From the NCBI GenBank assembly GCA_003248655.1, contig QFPM01000016.1:16411-80410 (forward strand): a stretch of 64,000 nucleotides of DNA, read 5' to 3'. The position numbers and the translations under genes are program-made. This document shows positions 6,430 through 15,130 of this stretch, in pieces; within the stretch, counting starts at the first letter, position 1; every line of letters starts with the position of its first letter. The notes below the pieces were generated by a model that saw nothing but the letters and a program-made list of their open reading frames with translations, ran no database searches and was not told the origin of the DNA. This stretch comes from Microbacterium sp. Its GTDB lineage: Bacteria; Actinomycetota; Actinomycetes; Actinomycetales; Microbacteriaceae.

Positions 6430-8889
6430 ATGGTGCAGTCCGCTGCGCGCATGCATGCACGCGCCGTCGCGATGGTCAATCGCGGCGACTACGTGCGCGC
6501 CCGGCAGGCGCTGGCGACCGCGGCTGCGCGCCGACCGGATGCGGACACACAGGCGCGGATCCAGGGGACCCTCGCCTACGTGCTCGCCCAGACCGGGCAG
6601 ATCGACGTGGCCGAGGCGATGTGCCGCGCCGAGTTGGAGAGACCGTCGATCAGCGGGGCGACCGTCGGGGTTCTCGCCGGTCAGCTCGGCGCGTTCGCGC
6701 AGCGCCGCGGAGACCTCGAGCAGGCCGCCGCCTGGCTGGAGAGGGGCATCGACGCGTTCGACAGCAGCACGGTGGAGCGCGCGCGGCTCCTGATGAACCG
6801 TTCCCTCGTGAACATGCAGCGGCTGCGTCTCGACGATGCGGCGTCGGATGCCGCAGATGCGCATGAGATCTACCTCGCCGGCGATGCGCCGTCCGAAGCT
6901 GCGATGGCGCAGCACAACCTGGGATACATCAACCTCCTGCGCGGGAACATCGCCGAAGCGCTGCAGGAGATGTACGAAGCCCGCCCGCTGGCGGGGACGA
7001 CGCCGGTGACGACGGCGGTGTGCGACACCGACCGCGCGGAGGCGCTGCGGGACGCCGGGATGACGCGCGAGGCGGAGCGGCTGCTGGCATCCGTCGCGCC
7101 GATCTTCGGACGGCACCGGATGCCGCAGTCGCGCGCCGAGGTGGAATTCCAGCTGGCACGGTCGCAGCTCACCCACGACCCGATGACGGCCGCGCGCACC
7201 GCGGCGACCGCCGCGCGGAGGTTCCGCGCGTTCGGGGCGGAGACCTGGGCGATCCGGGCCGACGGCATCCGTCTGCGCGCGCGCCTCTCGCGTGGGTCGC
7301 CACGGGCGGTCGACCCGGCCGAGGTGGAACGCGTGGCAACCGCCCTCGCAGACTCCGGGTTCGCGAACGAGTCCACCGCGCTGCGGCTGTCGCTGGACAT
7401 CTGGCGCTCGGGCCGGGGGATGCCGCAGCCGGCGCCGGTCGTGCGCGTGCCGCCGACCGCGTCGATCGACGTGCGCCTGCTCGGCTACGAGGCGCGGGCC
7501 GCGCGTGCGGCTGCCGCGGGCCGGGATGCCGTCGCCCGCCGCCAGGCCGCGAACGGACTGGATCAGCTGACCGCGTGGCAGCGAGCGTTCGGCAGCCTCG
7601 ACCTGCAGACGTCGGTGCGCATGCACGCCGGCGGGCTCATGATCGCGGGGTTGACCGCCGCCGCCCGGTCGGGGCGCGCCGATGTGCTGTTCGAGTGGTC
7701 CGAGCGGGGCCGGCATCTCAGCCATCAGGTGGTCCCGGTGCGTCCTCCCGAAGACCCGCAGCTCGCCGCCGACCTCGCGGAGCTGCGCCAGCGGATGAGC
7801 GGAGACCCCACGGGACGGTGGCGGCTCGACCCGCACTTCGCCGAGCTCGAGGAGCGCGCCCGCGAACGGCAGTGGTCGGCGACGCGGGGCGGCGGCATCC
7901 GTCGGCGTGCCACCCTGCGGGAGGTGCAGGCGCGCCTCGACGACGGCACCGCGCTGCTGTCGTTCGTGTACACGGGAGCCGAGCTGGCGGTGATCGTCGT
8001 CACCGGGGCGCGCGCCCGCGTCGTTCCGCTGCCGGGCTGGGCGGCCGCGGCCAAGCTGCTGCCGGGCCTGCGCGCCGACCTCGACATGGCGGCATCCATC
8101 CGCACCAGGCCGATGGCCGACGTGGTGCGCCGCTCGCTCGATGACCGGCTGGCATCCCTGTCGGCATCCCTCCTCGACGAGGCCGTGCGGGTCTCGCGGG
8201 CGGAGCGCTTCGTGCTGACCGTTCCCGGCGTCCTCGAAGGCACGCCCTGGGCGATGCTGCCCGCCCTGCGCGGCCGCACGTTCACCGTCGCCGTGTCGGC
8301 GACGCGGTGGTCCGGGTTCGAACGCGACGTCCCCGTCGGCGGTCGCGTGGGGATCGCCGTCGGCCCGCGCGTGGCCCGCGGAGAGGAGGAGGCGGATGCC
8401 GTCGCCGCGGCATGGACGGGGGCATCCGACGCTCCGGGCGCCCAGCTGCGCGGGACGGATGCCACGGTGGATGCCGTCACCGCGCTCGCCGGCCGTGTCG
8501 ACCTGCTGCACGTCGCCGCGCACGGGCGGCACGCGGTCGACAACCCGCTGTTCTCCGGGTTCGAGATGGCCGACGGCGCCCTGTTCGGCTACGACCTCGA
8601 CCGTGTGCCGGACGTTCCCGGCGTCGTCGTGCTGTCCGCGTGCGAGGCCGGCCGGTCGTCGGTGCGCTGGGGCGAGGAGGCCGTCGGGATGACCCGGGTG
8701 TGGATGCACGCCGGCACGCGCGCCGTGGTCGCGGCTCCCGTGATCGTCGCCGACGACGCCGCGTGCGACCTGCTCGGGGCCATGCACGCGGGGCTCGCCG
8801 CCGGGCTCGGCGTCTCGGCGGCCCTCGCCCGCGCGGGCGCGGAGACGGGGATCGTCGCCCCGTTCCAGGTCTACGGATCCGGATTCTGA
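6430..8889 (+). CDS. TPR-CHAT caspase-like protease
   Basis: An 819-residue protein. About residues 1-330 are helical, Ala-rich TPR-like repeats (for example LATAAARRPDADTQARIQGTLAYVLAQ, broken into helix pairs). The C-terminal 250 residues are a CHAT domain with the catalytic dyad His698 in VAAHG and Cys738 in SACEAG. CHAT is the caspase-HetF-associated-with-TPR protease clan, known from gasdermin activation, Craspase and other conflict systems. It is the last gene of the sigma-unknown-S8-CHAT operon, 49 bases after the protease. No ribosome-binding site is convincing, so the start could be a little downstream. No death-effector gene was recognised next to it. Confidence 0.9.
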   Translation: MVQSAARMHARAVAMVNRGDYVRARQALATAAARRPDADTQARIQGTLAYVLAQTGQIDVAEAMCRAELERPSISGATVGVLAGQLGAFAQRRGDLEQAAAWLERGIDAFDSSTVERARLLMNRSLVNMQRLRLDDAASDAADAHEIYLAGDAPSEAAMAQHNLGYINLLRGNIAEALQEMYEARPLAGTTPVTTAVCDTDRAEALRDAGMTREAERLLASVAPIFGRHRMPQSRAEVEFQLARSQLTHDPMTAARTAATAARRFRAFGAETWAIRADGIRLRARLSRGSPRAVDPAEVERVATALADSGFANESTALRLSLDIWRSGRGMPQPAPVVRVPPTASIDVRLLGYEARAARAAAAGRDAVARRQAANGLDQLTAWQRAFGSLDLQTSVRMHAGGLMIAGLTAAARSGRADVLFEWSERGRHLSHQVVPVRPPEDPQLAADLAELRQRMSGDPTGRWRLDPHFAELEERARERQWSATRGGGIRRRATLREVQARLDDGTALLSFVYTGAELAVIVVTGARARVVPLPGWAAAAKLLPGLRADLDMAASIRTRPMADVVRRSLDDRLASLSASLLDEAVRVSRAERFVLTVPGVLEGTPWAMLPALRGRTFTVAVSATRWSGFERDVPVGGRVGIAVGPRVARGEEEADAVAAAWTGASDAPGAQLRGTDATVDAVTALAGRVDLLHVAAHGRHAVDNPLFSGFEMADGALFGYDLDRVPDVPGVVVLSACEAGRSSVRWGEEAVGMTRVWMHAGTRAVVAAPVIVADDAACDLLGAMHAGLAAGLGVSAALARAGAETGIVAPFQVYGSGF

Positions 8890-8895
8890 CGACTT

Positions 8896-8924
8896 TGTAT
8901 CAGGGCGCGGGGAACGTGCTCTGA
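8896..8924 (+). promoter_or_regulatory. second copy of the TGTATCAG-N14-GCTCTGA element
   Basis: The boxes seen upstream of the sigma gene reappear here with identical spacing, 6 bases after the CHAT stop: TGTATCAG at 8896-8903 and GCTCTGA at 8918-8924. A short frame with a good GAGGAGA site starts at 8980 but runs antisense over the LysR-like gene and is not called. It may be a second sigma-dependent promoter or part of a duplicated cassette boundary. Confidence 0.35.
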
Positions 8925-9039
8925 GTCAGTGGGGGAAGCGCTTCTGGGGGAGCGCCGGAGCCCTCGGACCGAGGAGAGCATGGGGAAGCCACGGTCCGGG
9001 GGCTCTATCCCGCGTCAGCGACTCGAATTGCCGCCCGCG

Positions 9040-9777
9040 TCAGCGGCTCGAATTGTCGGTGCGGCCGCGCACGATGCCGACGAACGTCTCGACCTCGGGG
9101 GTGGTGCGGTCGGCATCCCACGCGAGCGCCACCGTCGAGACGCGGGCGTCGCGCAGCGGGCGGTAGTCGGCGTCCTTGCGATGGTGCAGGCGCGCGAGCG
9201 ACATCGGCACGATCACGATCCCGACCCCGGATGCCACCGTCGCGATGGCGTCCTCCGTGGTCGCCGGCGCATCGAATCGCGGAGCCACCGTGCCCGGCAC
9301 CTCGAGGTGAAGCACGTCGTCCTGCGGGACGATGAGCACCTCGCCGGCGAGGTCGGCCAGATCCAGCTCGTCGGCCGCGGTCAGGTGCGAGTCGGCCGCG
9401 GTCACCACCACCGGCACCTCGTCGTACAGCCGGATGACGTGCAGGCCGGCCGTGTCGATCGGCAGGCGCACGAGGGCGGCATCCACCTGCTCGAGCGCGT
9501 CGCGCTGCCCACGCACCTCGATCGGCTCGAGGATCAGCCGGGTGTGCGGCATCCGCACGTTCCAGATGTCGATCCACTTGCCGGGCGTCGCGCCGGGAAC
9601 CGCGCCGAGCGTGAACGTCTCGGCGGGAGGCGGCAGGATCGGCTCCGGTTTCGGCGCCTTCGGACGCGGCTTGGCGTTCGTCGGCTTGCCGGGCTTTCCC
9701 GCCGCGGGCTTGCGGCCCTTCGCCGGGCCTCCGGGTGCGCGCCTGCCCGGACCCGGACCCCGCTTCGCACCAGCCAT
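9040..9777 (-). CDS. LysR-type substrate-binding domain protein lacking the HTH
   Basis: A 245-residue protein. The N-terminal 48 residues are Lys/Pro/Gly-rich and disordered, and about residues 55-240 resemble the effector-binding domain of LysR regulators (ATTEDAIATVASGVGIVIVPMSLARLHHRKD). There is no winged HTH, so it is not an ordinary LysR. Such HTH-less proteins occur in Microbacteriaceae and may sense ligands or bind DNA through the basic tail (inference). A 20-base direct repeat at 9011-9030 and 9036-9055 overlaps the stop codon and shows a small local duplication. Confidence 0.8.
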   Translation of the reverse strand: MAGAKRGPGPGRRAPGGPAKGRKPAAGKPGKPTNAKPRPKAPKPEPILPPPAETFTLGAVPGATPGKWIDIWNVRMPHTRLILEPIEVRGQRDALEQVDAALVRLPIDTAGLHVIRLYDEVPVVVTAADSHLTAADELDLADLAGEVLIVPQDDVLHLEVPGTVAPRFDAPATTEDAIATVASGVGIVIVPMSLARLHHRKDADYRPLRDARVSTVALAWDADRTTPEVETFVGIVRGRTDNSSR

Positions 9778-9827
9778 GCGTCCAAGGGTAGCCGCCGGGG
9801 CGTCCCCGTACCCGCTAGCCTGGCGCC

Positions 9828-10208
9828 ATGCTCGTCGTCTCAGCCCTCATCGTCGCGGCGCTCGCCGCCCTGCTGCACGTCTACATCTGGGTGATGGAGA
9901 GCATCACCTGGCGCCAGCCCGAGACGTGGAAGCGGTTCGGCGTGAAGGATCAGGATGCCGCCGACGCCGTGCAGCCGATGGCGTTCAACCAGGGCTTCTA
10001 CAACCTGTTCCTCGCGATCGAGGTCGGCTTCGGCATCGTCTTGGCGGCATCCGCTCCCGTCGCCGGGCGTGCGCTGGTGTACTTCGGCCTCGCGTCGATG
10101 CTGGCGGCAGCCGTCGTGCTGATCACGCGCGGCGCCAAGTACCGGCGTGCGGCGATCACGCAGGGCACCCTTCCGCTCATCGCGCTGGTGCTGCTGCTTC
10201 TCGTCTAG
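9828..10208 (+). CDS. DUF1304-family integral membrane protein
   Basis: A 126-residue protein with four hydrophobic segments, at about residues 3-22, 53-72, 77-96 and 107-126. The HVYIWVMES and QGFYNLFLA signatures of the DUF1304 family are present. The function of the family is not known. It ends right against the convergent hexapeptide-repeat gene, and its stop is the base before the other gene's stop. It is divergent from the LysR-like gene, and promoters for both must sit in the 50 bases between. Confidence 0.88.
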   Translation: MLVVSALIVAALAALLHVYIWVMESITWRQPETWKRFGVKDQDAADAVQPMAFNQGFYNLFLAIEVGFGIVLAASAPVAGRALVYFGLASMLAAAVVLITRGAKYRRAAITQGTLPLIALVLLLLV

Positions 10209-10616
10209 TCAGGCGGCCAGCCACAGGCCGCGGCGGTCGGTGGCGACATGCTCGCCGTCGGCGATCGTGACGTCGTCGCCGATCAGCGATCCGGCCTGCA
10301 CCATCGCGTGCTCGCCGACGTGCGTGCGCACCCCGATCTTCGCCTTGGCGCCCACCGCGGCCCCGCGACCGACGTGCGCGTGCGCCTGGATGTCGGCCTC
10401 CGGGCCGATGACGGCATCCGCCTCGACCCACGCGCCGGTGCCGATGTGCGCACCCGGCCCGACATGCGCTCCCGGCTCCACATAGGCGCCGGTCTCGACG
10501 CGGGCGGTGGCGTGCACCTTGGCTCCGTGCGCGACAAGGCCGCGGCCATTGACGTGCTTGCGATACCGCAGCGCGTCGCCCTGGTCGTTCTCGATGTCCA
10601 CGTAGTTCTTGCCCAC
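10209..10616 (-). CDS. hexapeptide-repeat (left-handed beta-helix) protein
   Basis: A 135-residue protein made largely of hexapeptide units (AHGAKV, HATARV, ETGAYV, EPGAHV, GPGAHI, GTGAWV and so on, residues 35-115), which form a left-handed beta helix in trimeric acyltransferases and gamma-carbonic anhydrases. No ATG is near. A GTG at 10616 preceded by 'acggaggagatc' has an excellent ribosome-binding site and gives MGKNYVDIEND. The catalytic His of acyltransferases cannot be assigned, so enzymatic activity is uncertain and it could be structural. Confidence 0.8.
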   Translation of the reverse strand: MGKNYVDIENDQGDALRYRKHVNGRGLVAHGAKVHATARVETGAYVEPGAHVGPGAHIGTGAWVEADAVIGPEADIQAHAHVGRGAAVGAKAKIGVRTHVGEHAMVQAGSLIGDDVTIADGEHVATDRRGLWLAA

Positions 10617-10685
10617 GATCTCCTCCGTGACGTGTACAACAGCATCCCGGGAGGGGGTATTCCCCGACGCAGGCCCCGCGAACGC

Positions 10686-10723
10686 AGGATGCCCCCGCCC
10701 CGAGAACCGGGGCGAGGGCATCC
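10686..10723 (-). terminator. hairpin terminator of the aminotransferase operon
   Basis: Bases 10686-10702 and 10707-10723 form a long G/C-rich stem (AGGATGCCC... against ...GGGCATCCT) with one mismatch and a short loop. It lies 36 bases beyond the aminotransferase stop on the minus strand. Confidence 0.75.
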
Positions 10724-10758
10724 TGCTGCGCTCCGACGAGCGGAGCACGGGTGGAACG

Positions 10759-12165
10759 TCAGTGCACGTAGGTGTCGGCGACGTCCAGCGCCTTGTCGTA
10801 CGCGTCGAGGCCGCGCTGCAGCTCCTCTTCGGTGACGATCAGCGGCGGGGCGAACTGCAGACGGTTGAAGTGCGTGAACGGGTAGACGCCGTTCTTCTTG
10901 CACTCCGCGATCACCGCGTTCATCGGGGCGGCATCCGCACCCGACGCGTTGAACGGCACCAGCTGCTCCTTCGTCTCGCGGTTGCGCACGAGCTCCAGAG
11001 CCCAGAACAGGCCCACACCGCGCACGTCGCCGACCGACGGGTGCTTGTCGGCGAGCTCCTTCATGCGCGGAGCGACGACGCGCTCGCCGAGGTCGCGGAC
11101 GCGCTCCAGGATGCCGTCGCGCTCGTAGACCTCGAACGTGGCCACGCCGGCAGCGCAGGCGAGCGGGTGACCCGAGTAGGTCAGGCCGCCCTGGAACGCC
11201 ACGGTGTCGAAGTGCGACGCGATCTTCTGCGAGATCACCACACCGCCCAGCGGCACGTAGCCCGAGTTCACGCCCTTCGCGAACGTGATCAGATCGGGGG
11301 TGACGCCGAACTTGTTGACCGCGAACCACTCGCCGATGCGGCCGAAGCCGACCATGACCTCGTCGGCGATGTACACGATGCCGTACTTGTCGCACAGGTC
11401 GCGGACACCCTGCAGGTAACCGGGCGGCGGCACCAGCACGCCGTTGGTGCCGATGATCGTCTCGAGCAGGATCGCCGCGATCGTCGACGCGCCCTCGAGC
11501 ACGATGGTCTGCTCGAGGTGCTCGAGCGCACGCTGAGCCTCTTCGACCGGGTTCGAGGAGTGGAACGGCGAACGGTACGCGTACGGACCGAAGAAGTGCT
11601 GCACCGAGCCGTCGCCGGGCTCGTTGGTCCAGCGACGCGGGTCCCCGGTCGCGGTGATCGCGGTCGTGGTGTTGCCGTGGTAGCTGCGGTACGCCGCGAG
11701 CACCTTGCGCTTGCCGGTGTAGGCGCGCGCCATGCGGATCGCGTTCTCGTTCGCGTCGGCTCCGCCGTTGGTGAAGAACACCTTGTCGAGGTCGCCCGGG
11801 GCCACCTCGGCGATGCGACGGGCGAGCTCACCGCGCACGTCGCTGGCCATCGAGGGCTGGATGGTCGCGAGGCGACCGGCCTGAGTCTGGATCGCCGAGA
11901 CCAGGTCGGGGTGCTGGTGGCCGAGGTTCAGGTAGACCAGCTGCGACGAGAAGTCGAGGAACTCGTTGCCCTGGTAGTCCCAGAACGTCGAACCCTGGCC
12001 GGCCGCGACCGGAACCGGGTCGATGAGCGCCTGCGCGCTCCACGAGTGGAAGACGTGGCCGCGGTCATCCGCGCGCACCGTGGCTTCGGCTTCGGCGTCG
12101 GGCAGGGTGTGGACCTGGCCGTGACGGTCGGTGTAGACCGCCGTGGCGTTGAGAGTGTCAGTCAT
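10759..12165 (-). CDS. class III (PLP) aminotransferase, omega-amino acid type
   Basis: A 468-residue fold-type I aminotransferase of the 4-aminobutyrate/beta-alanine/taurine group. It shows the PLP-binding Lys297 in TFAKGVNSG, the cofactor Asp in YIADEVMVGFGR, and FFTNGGADANENAIRMAR at the phosphate-binding region. Such enzymes transfer the amino group of omega-amino acids to pyruvate or 2-oxoglutarate. It follows mmsA by 11 bases on the minus strand, so the pair would convert beta-alanine through malonate semialdehyde to acetyl-CoA. Because mmsA is damaged here, the pathway may be broken. The exact substrate is unknown. Confidence 0.92.
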   Translation of the reverse strand: MTDTLNATAVYTDRHGQVHTLPDAEAEATVRADDRGHVFHSWSAQALIDPVPVAAGQGSTFWDYQGNEFLDFSSQLVYLNLGHQHPDLVSAIQTQAGRLATIQPSMASDVRGELARRIAEVAPGDLDKVFFTNGGADANENAIRMARAYTGKRKVLAAYRSYHGNTTTAITATGDPRRWTNEPGDGSVQHFFGPYAYRSPFHSSNPVEEAQRALEHLEQTIVLEGASTIAAILLETIIGTNGVLVPPPGYLQGVRDLCDKYGIVYIADEVMVGFGRIGEWFAVNKFGVTPDLITFAKGVNSGYVPLGGVVISQKIASHFDTVAFQGGLTYSGHPLACAAGVATFEVYERDGILERVRDLGERVVAPRMKELADKHPSVGDVRGVGLFWALELVRNRETKEQLVPFNASGADAAPMNAVIAECKKNGVYPFTHFNRLQFAPPLIVTEEELQRGLDAYDKALDVADTYVH

Positions 12166-12176
12166 GATGCGTGTCC

Positions 12177-13292
12177 TCAGTTGTTCTGGGGGAAGCCGAG
12201 GTTGATGCCACCGTGCTTGGCCGGGTCGAGCCAGCGGCTGGTGATGGCCTTCTCGCGGGTGAAGAACTCGAAGCCGTGCACGCCGTACGCCTTCGCGTCG
12301 CCGAACATCGACTTCTTCCAGCCGCCGAACGAGTGGTAGGCGACCGGCACAGGGATCGGTACATTGATGCCGATCATGCCGACCTCGACCTCGTTCTGGA
12401 AGCGACGTGCGGCGCCGCCGTCGTTGGTGAAGATCGCGGTGCCATTGCCGAACTGACCCGAGTTGATGAGTGCGAGGCCCTCGTCGTAGGACTCGACGCG
12501 GACGACCGACAGCACCGGGCCGAAGATCTCCTCCTGGTAGGCGGCCGAGGTGGTCGGCACCTTGTCGAGCAGCGTGGGGCCGAAGAAGAAGCCGTCCTCG
12601 GCGCCGTCGACCGTGAACCCGCGGCCGTCGACGACGATCTCCGCGCCGTCCTGCTCGGCGATGTCGACGTAGCCGGACACCTTGTCGCGGTGCACGCCGG
12701 TGATCAGCGGGCCCATGTCGGGCTCGGGGGTCGACTGGCCGTTGCCCACGCGCAGCTTCGCGATGCGCTCCTTGACCTTCTCGATGAGGGCATCGGCGAC
12801 GGGCTCGACGGCCAGCACGACGGAGATCGCCATGCAGCGCTCGCCCGCGGCGCCGTAACCGGCGTTCACGGCCATGTCGGCGGCGAGGTCGAGGTCGGCA
12901 TCCGGAAGCACGAGCATGTGGTTCTTCGCGCCGCCCAGGGCCTGCACGCGCTTGCCGTTGCGCGCAGCGGTCTCGTAGATGTACTGGGCGATCGGGGTCG
13001 AGCCGACGAACGAGATCGACTGGACGACCGGCGAGTTCAGCAGGCCGTCGACGGCCTGCTTGTCACCCTGCAGCACGGTGAAGACGCCGTCCGGCAGGCC
13101 GGCTTCCTTCCACAGGTTCGCGATCCACAGGGATGCCGACGGGTCCTTCTCGGACGGCTTCAGAACGACGGCGTTGCCGGCGGCGATCGCGATGGGGAAG
13201 AACCACATCGGCACCATGACCGGGAAGTTGAAGGGGCTGATGACGCCCACGACGCCGAGCGGCTGCTTCAGCGTGTACACGTCGATGCCGGT
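12177..13292 (-). pseudogene. mmsA: methylmalonate-semialdehyde dehydrogenase, 5'-truncated
   Basis: The last 371 residues of a CoA-acylating methylmalonate/malonate-semialdehyde dehydrogenase, starting at TGIDVYTLKQPLG. It keeps the NPFNFP-type ISPFNFPVM stretch, the KPSEKDP cofactor site and the catalytic Cys in GAAGERCMA. About 130 N-terminal residues of the usual 500 are absent. The frame upstream of 13292 is the out-of-frame 5' part of a serine hydrolase, so no authentic start exists. This is either a real deletion fused through a short ACCGGC repeat or an assembly collapse. The enzyme would lack part of its NAD-binding domain. Confidence 0.85.
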
Positions 13293-13722
13293 CGCCGGTC
13301 GCGACGTAGCCGGCCAGCATGACGGCGAACGCGAACCCGTCAGGACGCAGCCGCATCGACTGCAGCGACACGGCGCCGCCCTGCGAGAAGCCGAGCAGCC
13401 CCACCGGCCCGTCGTGGCCGGCGGAATCCAGCCAGGCGAGGAACGCCTCGGCGGCATCCGTCACGGCACCCGCATCGCGCCCGGACAGCTGTTCGATCGG
13501 GTACCAGGCGGCGCCCGGGGCCGGCCACGGCGGACTGAGCGGTGCGCGCACGGACGCCACGACGAAGCCGTCGGGCAGGTACGGAACGAGCCCGTACAGG
13601 TCGTGCTCGTCGGCGCCGTAGCCATGGAGCAGCACCAGCAGCGGGCGCCCCGCGCGCTCGTCGGGCGGAGCCGACCAGAGCACCGCGCCGGGATCGAGGT
13701 CGGGAACGTCGGGATCGCTCAT
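13293..13722 (-). pseudogene. alpha/beta hydrolase (carboxylesterase/phospholipase type), 3'-truncated
   Basis: The first 143 or so residues of a serine hydrolase of the carboxylesterase/phospholipase family. LLVLLHGYGADEHDL is the oxyanion-hole strand and GLLGFSQGGAVSL holds the nucleophilic Ser in GFSQG. The coding similarity stops after MLAGYVATGD at the junction with mmsA. The catalytic Asp and His near the C terminus are missing and the reading frame then runs antisense-like through mmsA. The gene cannot give an active hydrolase. In-frame ATGs at 13731 and 13752 are alternative starts. Confidence 0.82.
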
Positions 13723-13765
13723 GCGATCCATGATCGCAGGGCCGTCCGACATCGGGCCGAGGGAA

Positions 13766-14440
13766 TCAGTCGGGGCGGGATGCCGCCGTGCGCTTGGCGG
13801 ACTCGATGATCATCTCGACCCCGCGCAGCAGCAGGTCGATGTCGCGGAGCTCTCCGAGCTGGACGGCGAACTTCGCGATCTTCGGGTACTTGCGGGGGTC
13901 GACGATCAGCGCCTCGTCGAGCCAGGCGCCCTCGTCCGCGTCGGCGGCAGGGGTCTCGCCGCGGGCGCGGGCGACTCCGGTCGCGCCGCTCAGGTTGTGG
14001 GATGCCATCAGCGCATAGTGGTCGACGATCTGATCCTCGTCGAGGCCGGCCTCGGTGAACGCGTCGAGCATGAGCTCGATCGCGCCCAGTTCACCCGGAC
14101 CGTGGGTGGTCAGCACGACGGCCTCGACGCCGATCGCGGGGTAGCGCACGAACCAGTCGATGGTGCGCGCGGTGAGCTGGCGGAGCCGGTCATCCCATGC
14201 GGCGTCGGCATCCACCTCGGCCAGCGCCGAGCCGAGGATGTGGTCGAGCAGCGACCGCATGAGGTCGTCCTTGCTGCGGAAGTGCCGGTAGATCGCGGTC
14301 GGATCGGCGCCGAGCATGGTGCCGAGCTCCCGCACCGAGATCGCGCTGACGCCAGGCCTCGCGGCAAGCTCCAGGCCGGCGGCGATGATCCGCTCGGGGT
14401 CGAGCTTGACCTTCGTCCGAACGGCTGACTTCACGGCCAT
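13766..14440 (-). CDS. TetR-family transcriptional regulator
   Basis: A 224-residue regulator with an N-terminal HTH at about residues 17-63 (LDPERIIAAGLELAARPG, SAISVRELGTMLGADPTAIYRHF) and a TetR C-terminal domain. The start ATG follows 'gaggaggtgcgc', a good ribosome-binding site. A longer open frame upstream lacks one. It is divergent from the amidohydrolase gene, 148 bases away, and would be expected to control it or the hydrolase/mmsA block. The intergenic region includes 'gtgtcaacactgttgacaac', an inverted motif (GTGTCAACA/TGTTGACAAC) that could be its operator. Confidence 0.9.
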   Translation of the reverse strand: MAVKSAVRTKVKLDPERIIAAGLELAARPGVSAISVRELGTMLGADPTAIYRHFRSKDDLMRSLLDHILGSALAEVDADAAWDDRLRQLTARTIDWFVRYPAIGVEAVVLTTHGPGELGAIELMLDAFTEAGLDEDQIVDHYALMASHNLSGATGVARARGETPAADADEGAWLDEALIVDPRKYPKIAKFAVQLGELRDIDLLLRGVEMIIESAKRTAASRPD

Positions 14441-14504
14441 GCGCACCTCCTCGTCCCATGGTCCCACGCTGGCTGCCAGACACACTGTAGCCATTGCGCC
14501 CACA

Positions 14505-14526
14505 GTTGTGTCAACACTGTTGACAA
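14505..14526. promoter_or_regulatory. inverted motif, candidate TetR operator
   Basis: The run TTGTGTCAAC then ACTGTTGACAAC reads as an imperfect palindrome (TTGTCAACAgtGTTGACAA type). It is centred between the divergent TetR and amidohydrolase genes. Its size and place suit a TetR-family operator. Binding is not shown. Confidence 0.45.
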
Positions 14527-14588
14527 CAGCGCGCCACAAGCCGTACAGTCACAAAACGACCCGATACAGACACGAAGAAGTGGGACAC

Positions 14589-15130
14589 ATGACAACGGCA
14601 GATGTCATCTTCACAGGCGGACCGATCTTCACCGGCTCCGGTGACCCGATCCAGGGCTACGCGGTGACCGTCACCGGCGACCGCATCACCGGACTCATCT
14701 CGGCCTCCGAGATCGACCTCTACCGCGGCGCCGAGACGCAGGTCATCGACCTCGACGGCGCCCTCCTCAGCCCTGGCTTCCAGGACGCGCACATCCACCC
14801 CACCTCCGGCGGCGTCGAGCTTCTGCAGTGCGACCTCAGCGGCACCGAGTCCGCAGAGGAGGCCGTCGCCCGCATCGCCGCCTACGCGGCCGCGAACCCC
14901 GAGGTCGAGTGGATCTCCGGGGGCGGCTGGTCGATGGACCACTTCCCGGGCGGCAACCCGCCGGCATCCCTCATCGACGCGGTCGTGCCCGACCGTCCGG
15001 TCACCGTCATGAGCCGCGACCACCACAGCCTCTGGGCCAATGGCGCCGCGATCCGCGCTGCGGGGCTCGACGCCGCAACGCCCGACCCCGAAGACGCGCT
15101 GGCGTCGGTGGACGACGTCGAGTCGAGTGA
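14589..15130 (+). pseudogene. YtcJ-like amidohydrolase, 3'-truncated
   Basis: The first 170-180 residues of an amidohydrolase-superfamily enzyme. An N-terminal beta-sandwich strand (ADVIFTGGPIFTGSG) is followed by the metal site DAHIHPTSGG and by SRDHHSLWANGAAIRAAGL, typical of the YtcJ/AmidoHyd_3 group. The normal length is about 540 residues. Similarity ends near TPDPED at about 15,090-15,130, where the recombinase segment begins on the other strand. It lacks most of the barrel and the remaining metal ligands, so it is inactive. Confidence 0.85.

Noticed and set aside
8929..9894. Plus-strand frame starting near 8980 with a good ribosome-binding site
   Set aside because: It runs antisense over the LysR-like gene with Arg/Gly-rich composition; no independent support.
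14511..15130. Long minus-strand frame covering the amidohydrolase
   Set aside because: It is antisense to a clearly conserved enzyme and follows the truncated recombinase only because no stop occurs; composition is Gly/Asp/Val-rich shadow.
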